A stretch of 64,000 bases of DNA from positions 1-64,000 of the forward strand of contig NZ_JUET01000030.1 in NCBI RefSeq assembly GCF_001006485.1, given 5' to 3'. Under the pieces are notes generated by a model. That model was not told the origin of the DNA and ran no database searches. It saw only the letters and a list, made by a program, of their open reading frames with translations. The stretch comes from Tannerella forsythia (GTDB lineage Bacteria > Bacteroidota > Bacteroidia > Bacteroidales > Tannerellaceae). Position numbers and translations under genes: made by a program. Below, one piece after another: positions 63,043 to 64,000 of the stretch. How positions within the stretch are numbered: position 1 is the first letter of the stretch; each line of letters opens with the position of its first letter.

Positions 63043-63662
63043 GACTCCTCCTGTTCCATTCTGCTTTGCCGACGGCTCTTCGACCCCAGATACCCCCCAT
63101 GATGCCGTTTGGCATAATCGGTATTCGTGAATCCGATACGTTTCATGGTTCCGACAACTAATACATCACCGATCACCGTCATGACGGTGGTTGATGTTGT
63201 GGGTGTCAATCCCAGTGCACACACCTCTTTCGGCGCTCCGGTCGGGAGGCATACGGCAGCCTCTTGGGCTAACCGGCTTTCCGGATCGGACGTGATTACA
63301 ATAAACGGTATATCTTCTACCAGTCCCCGTGTTAGCTGTACCAGCTCCAACAGCTCGCGTGTCTTTCCCGAATTTGAGACCAGCAGCATCACGTCGTTCG
63401 GGCAGACAATGCCCAGATCGCCATGCTGTGCTTCGCTGGGATGCAAGAAGAATGCCGGCGTCCCTGTTGAACTGAACGTTGTTGCGATATTCATCGCAAT
63501 CTGTCCCGCTTTGCCCATACCGCTTGTGATCAGCTTGCCTCCTTGGTCGTGAACATGCTTTACAATCAAATCTACCGCTTCCGTATAGTGTTCTGTTACA
63601 GGAATACGGCGAACAGCATCCGCCTCCTGCTCAATAATCGATCGTATCTCTTTTATCATCAT
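63030..63662 (-). CDS. SIS-domain sugar isomerase, probable arabinose-5-phosphate isomerase (KdsD/GutQ-like)
   Basis: A 210-residue protein consisting of one SIS domain (KLITSGMGKAGQIAMNIATTF, FFLHPSEAQHGDLGIV, VSNSGKTRELLELV, LPTGAPKEVCALGLTPTTSTTV). These motifs match KdsD/GutQ, which convert ribulose 5-phosphate to arabinose 5-phosphate for Kdo synthesis. The CBS domains of the E. coli enzyme are missing; single-domain isomerases of this kind are known in Bacteroides. A minus-strand promoter motif lies almost at the start codon, so a very short leader or use of the second ATG is likely. Confidence 0.85.
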   Translation of the reverse strand: MMIKEIRSIIEQEADAVRRIPVTEHYTEAVDLIVKHVHDQGGKLITSGMGKAGQIAMNIATTFSSTGTPAFFLHPSEAQHGDLGIVCPNDVMLLVSNSGKTRELLELVQLTRGLVEDIPFIVITSDPESRLAQEAAVCLPTGAPKEVCALGLTPTTSTTVMTVIGDVLVVGTMKRIGFTNTDYAKRHHGGYLGSKSRRQSRMEQEESCGR

Positions 63663-63667
63663 AGTTG

Positions 63668-63675
63668 CAAAAGTA
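63668..63675 (-). promoter_or_regulatory. Bacteroidetes -7 element for the SIS-domain gene
   Basis: The minus strand reads TACTTTTG (TAnnTTTG), only five bases from the first ATG of the isomerase gene. If real, the transcript would be nearly leaderless. Confidence 0.5.
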
Positions 63676-63710
63676 AGCGAATAATTTTTTTCGGCAACTA
63701 TAAAATAACG

Positions 63711-63718
63711 TATATTTG
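63711..63718 (+). promoter_or_regulatory. Bacteroidetes -7 element for the lipoprotein gene at the right edge
   Basis: TATATTTG (TAnnTTTG) lies 17 bases before the ATG at 63736. Confidence 0.6.
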
Positions 63719-63735
63719 CATCCGTTGAATAAAAA

Positions 63736-64000
63736 ATGAATAAAAAATACGCTTGTATGAAAATGAATAAAATATGCTATTGGGTTGTTATATACGGTTT
63801 TATGTTTGCTTTGGAAGCTTGTCGAGAAAGCACGCCTGAATTTACGGTCACTGGAATCGTCGCCGGAGCTGACGGACAAACCATGTACATGGAAAATATC
63901 GGCTTGTCGGATATCCGGCTGATCGACTCCGTCAAACTCAACTCGTCCGGTAAATTCACATTCAAAACCGAACGGCCCCGATACCCTGATTTCTATCGAT
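63736..64000 (+). CDS. Lipoprotein, N-terminal part (DUF4369-like), runs off the window
   Basis: An open frame of 88 codons continues past the end. It starts with a lipoprotein signal (hydrophobic GFMFALEAC, modified Cys at about residue 29), then a beta-rich start FTVTGIVAGADGQTMYMENIG and SVKLNSSGKFTFK, which resembles the DUF4369 domain found in front of thioredoxin-like domains in Bacteroidetes. A thiol-disulfide oxidoreductase downstream is therefore likely but not visible. An alternative start at an internal ATG (63757 or 63763) is possible. Confidence 0.75.
   Translation, partial: MNKKYACMKMNKICYWVVIYGFMFALEACRESTPEFTVTGIVAGADGQTMYMENIGLSDIRLIDSVKLNSSGKFTFKTERPRYPDFYR

Overview
The window looks like a chromosomal segment from a Bacteroidales bacterium, most likely Tannerella forsythia or a close relative. 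The reasons are the recurring TAnnTTTG promoter motif upstream of genes, a SusC/Oar-type TonB-dependent receptor, the acpP-fabF-rnc block, and a glycan locus whose gene order fits what I remember of the T. forsythia S-layer O-glycosylation cluster in the pseudaminic-acid type of strain. The species call is inference from gene content; no database search was run.

Left flank (1 to about 23 kb) is ordinary core genome. It holds a TonB-dependent receptor and a 5'-nucleotidase lipoprotein (minus), 6-phosphofructokinase, a YjbR-like protein, a decayed flavodoxin-like fragment, rnc-fabF-acpP (minus), purN, a heptosyltransferase and an LPS kinase, a large transglutaminase lipoprotein, tRNA-Lys(UUU), PBP4-type dacB, a GNAT protein, the parE-coaD-ctpA run, and a metal permease fused to a heavy-metal-binding domain.

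The middle (about 23.2 to 52.6 kb) is a surface-glycan locus on the plus strand. It opens with an oxidoreductase, an unrecognised coiled-coil protein and a Wzx-type flippase. Next comes a strongly AT-rich block (about 26.1 to 43 kb) with pseB, pseC, an aldo/keto reductase, an SpsF-like cytidylyltransferase, a class III aminotransferase, a TylF-type methyltransferase, pseH, a VOC protein, an FkbH-like protein, a dedicated acyl carrier protein, pseG, pseI, a probable nonulosonic-acid transferase, a second methyltransferase, a GT4 glycosyltransferase and an AsnB-like amidotransferase. A mosaic patch (43.0 to 46.2 kb) carrying an AlbA/Schlafen-type protein and a Fic protein separates these from GC-richer genes: wecC, wecB, three glycosyltransferases and a third methyltransferase. 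The locus would make CMP-pseudaminic acid and UDP-ManNAcA, decorate them, assemble an oligosaccharide and flip it.

Right flank (52.6 to 64 kb) is core again: a YfhO membrane protein, pnp (minus), pepD, uvrA, a PfkB kinase and a SIS-domain isomerase (minus), and the start of a lipoprotein gene that runs off the end.

The most notable observations are these. Two sugar methyltransferase genes are each broken at a poly-G tract (G8 and G9), and each is restored by losing one G, as in phase variation; both are OFF here. An FkbH-ACP pair sits inside the pseudaminic acid pathway and probably supplies a glyceroyl group. The flippase gene has a composition break inside it. The AlbA/Fic patch is flanked by duplicated wecC leader sequence, with a 41-bp triple repeat in front of fic.
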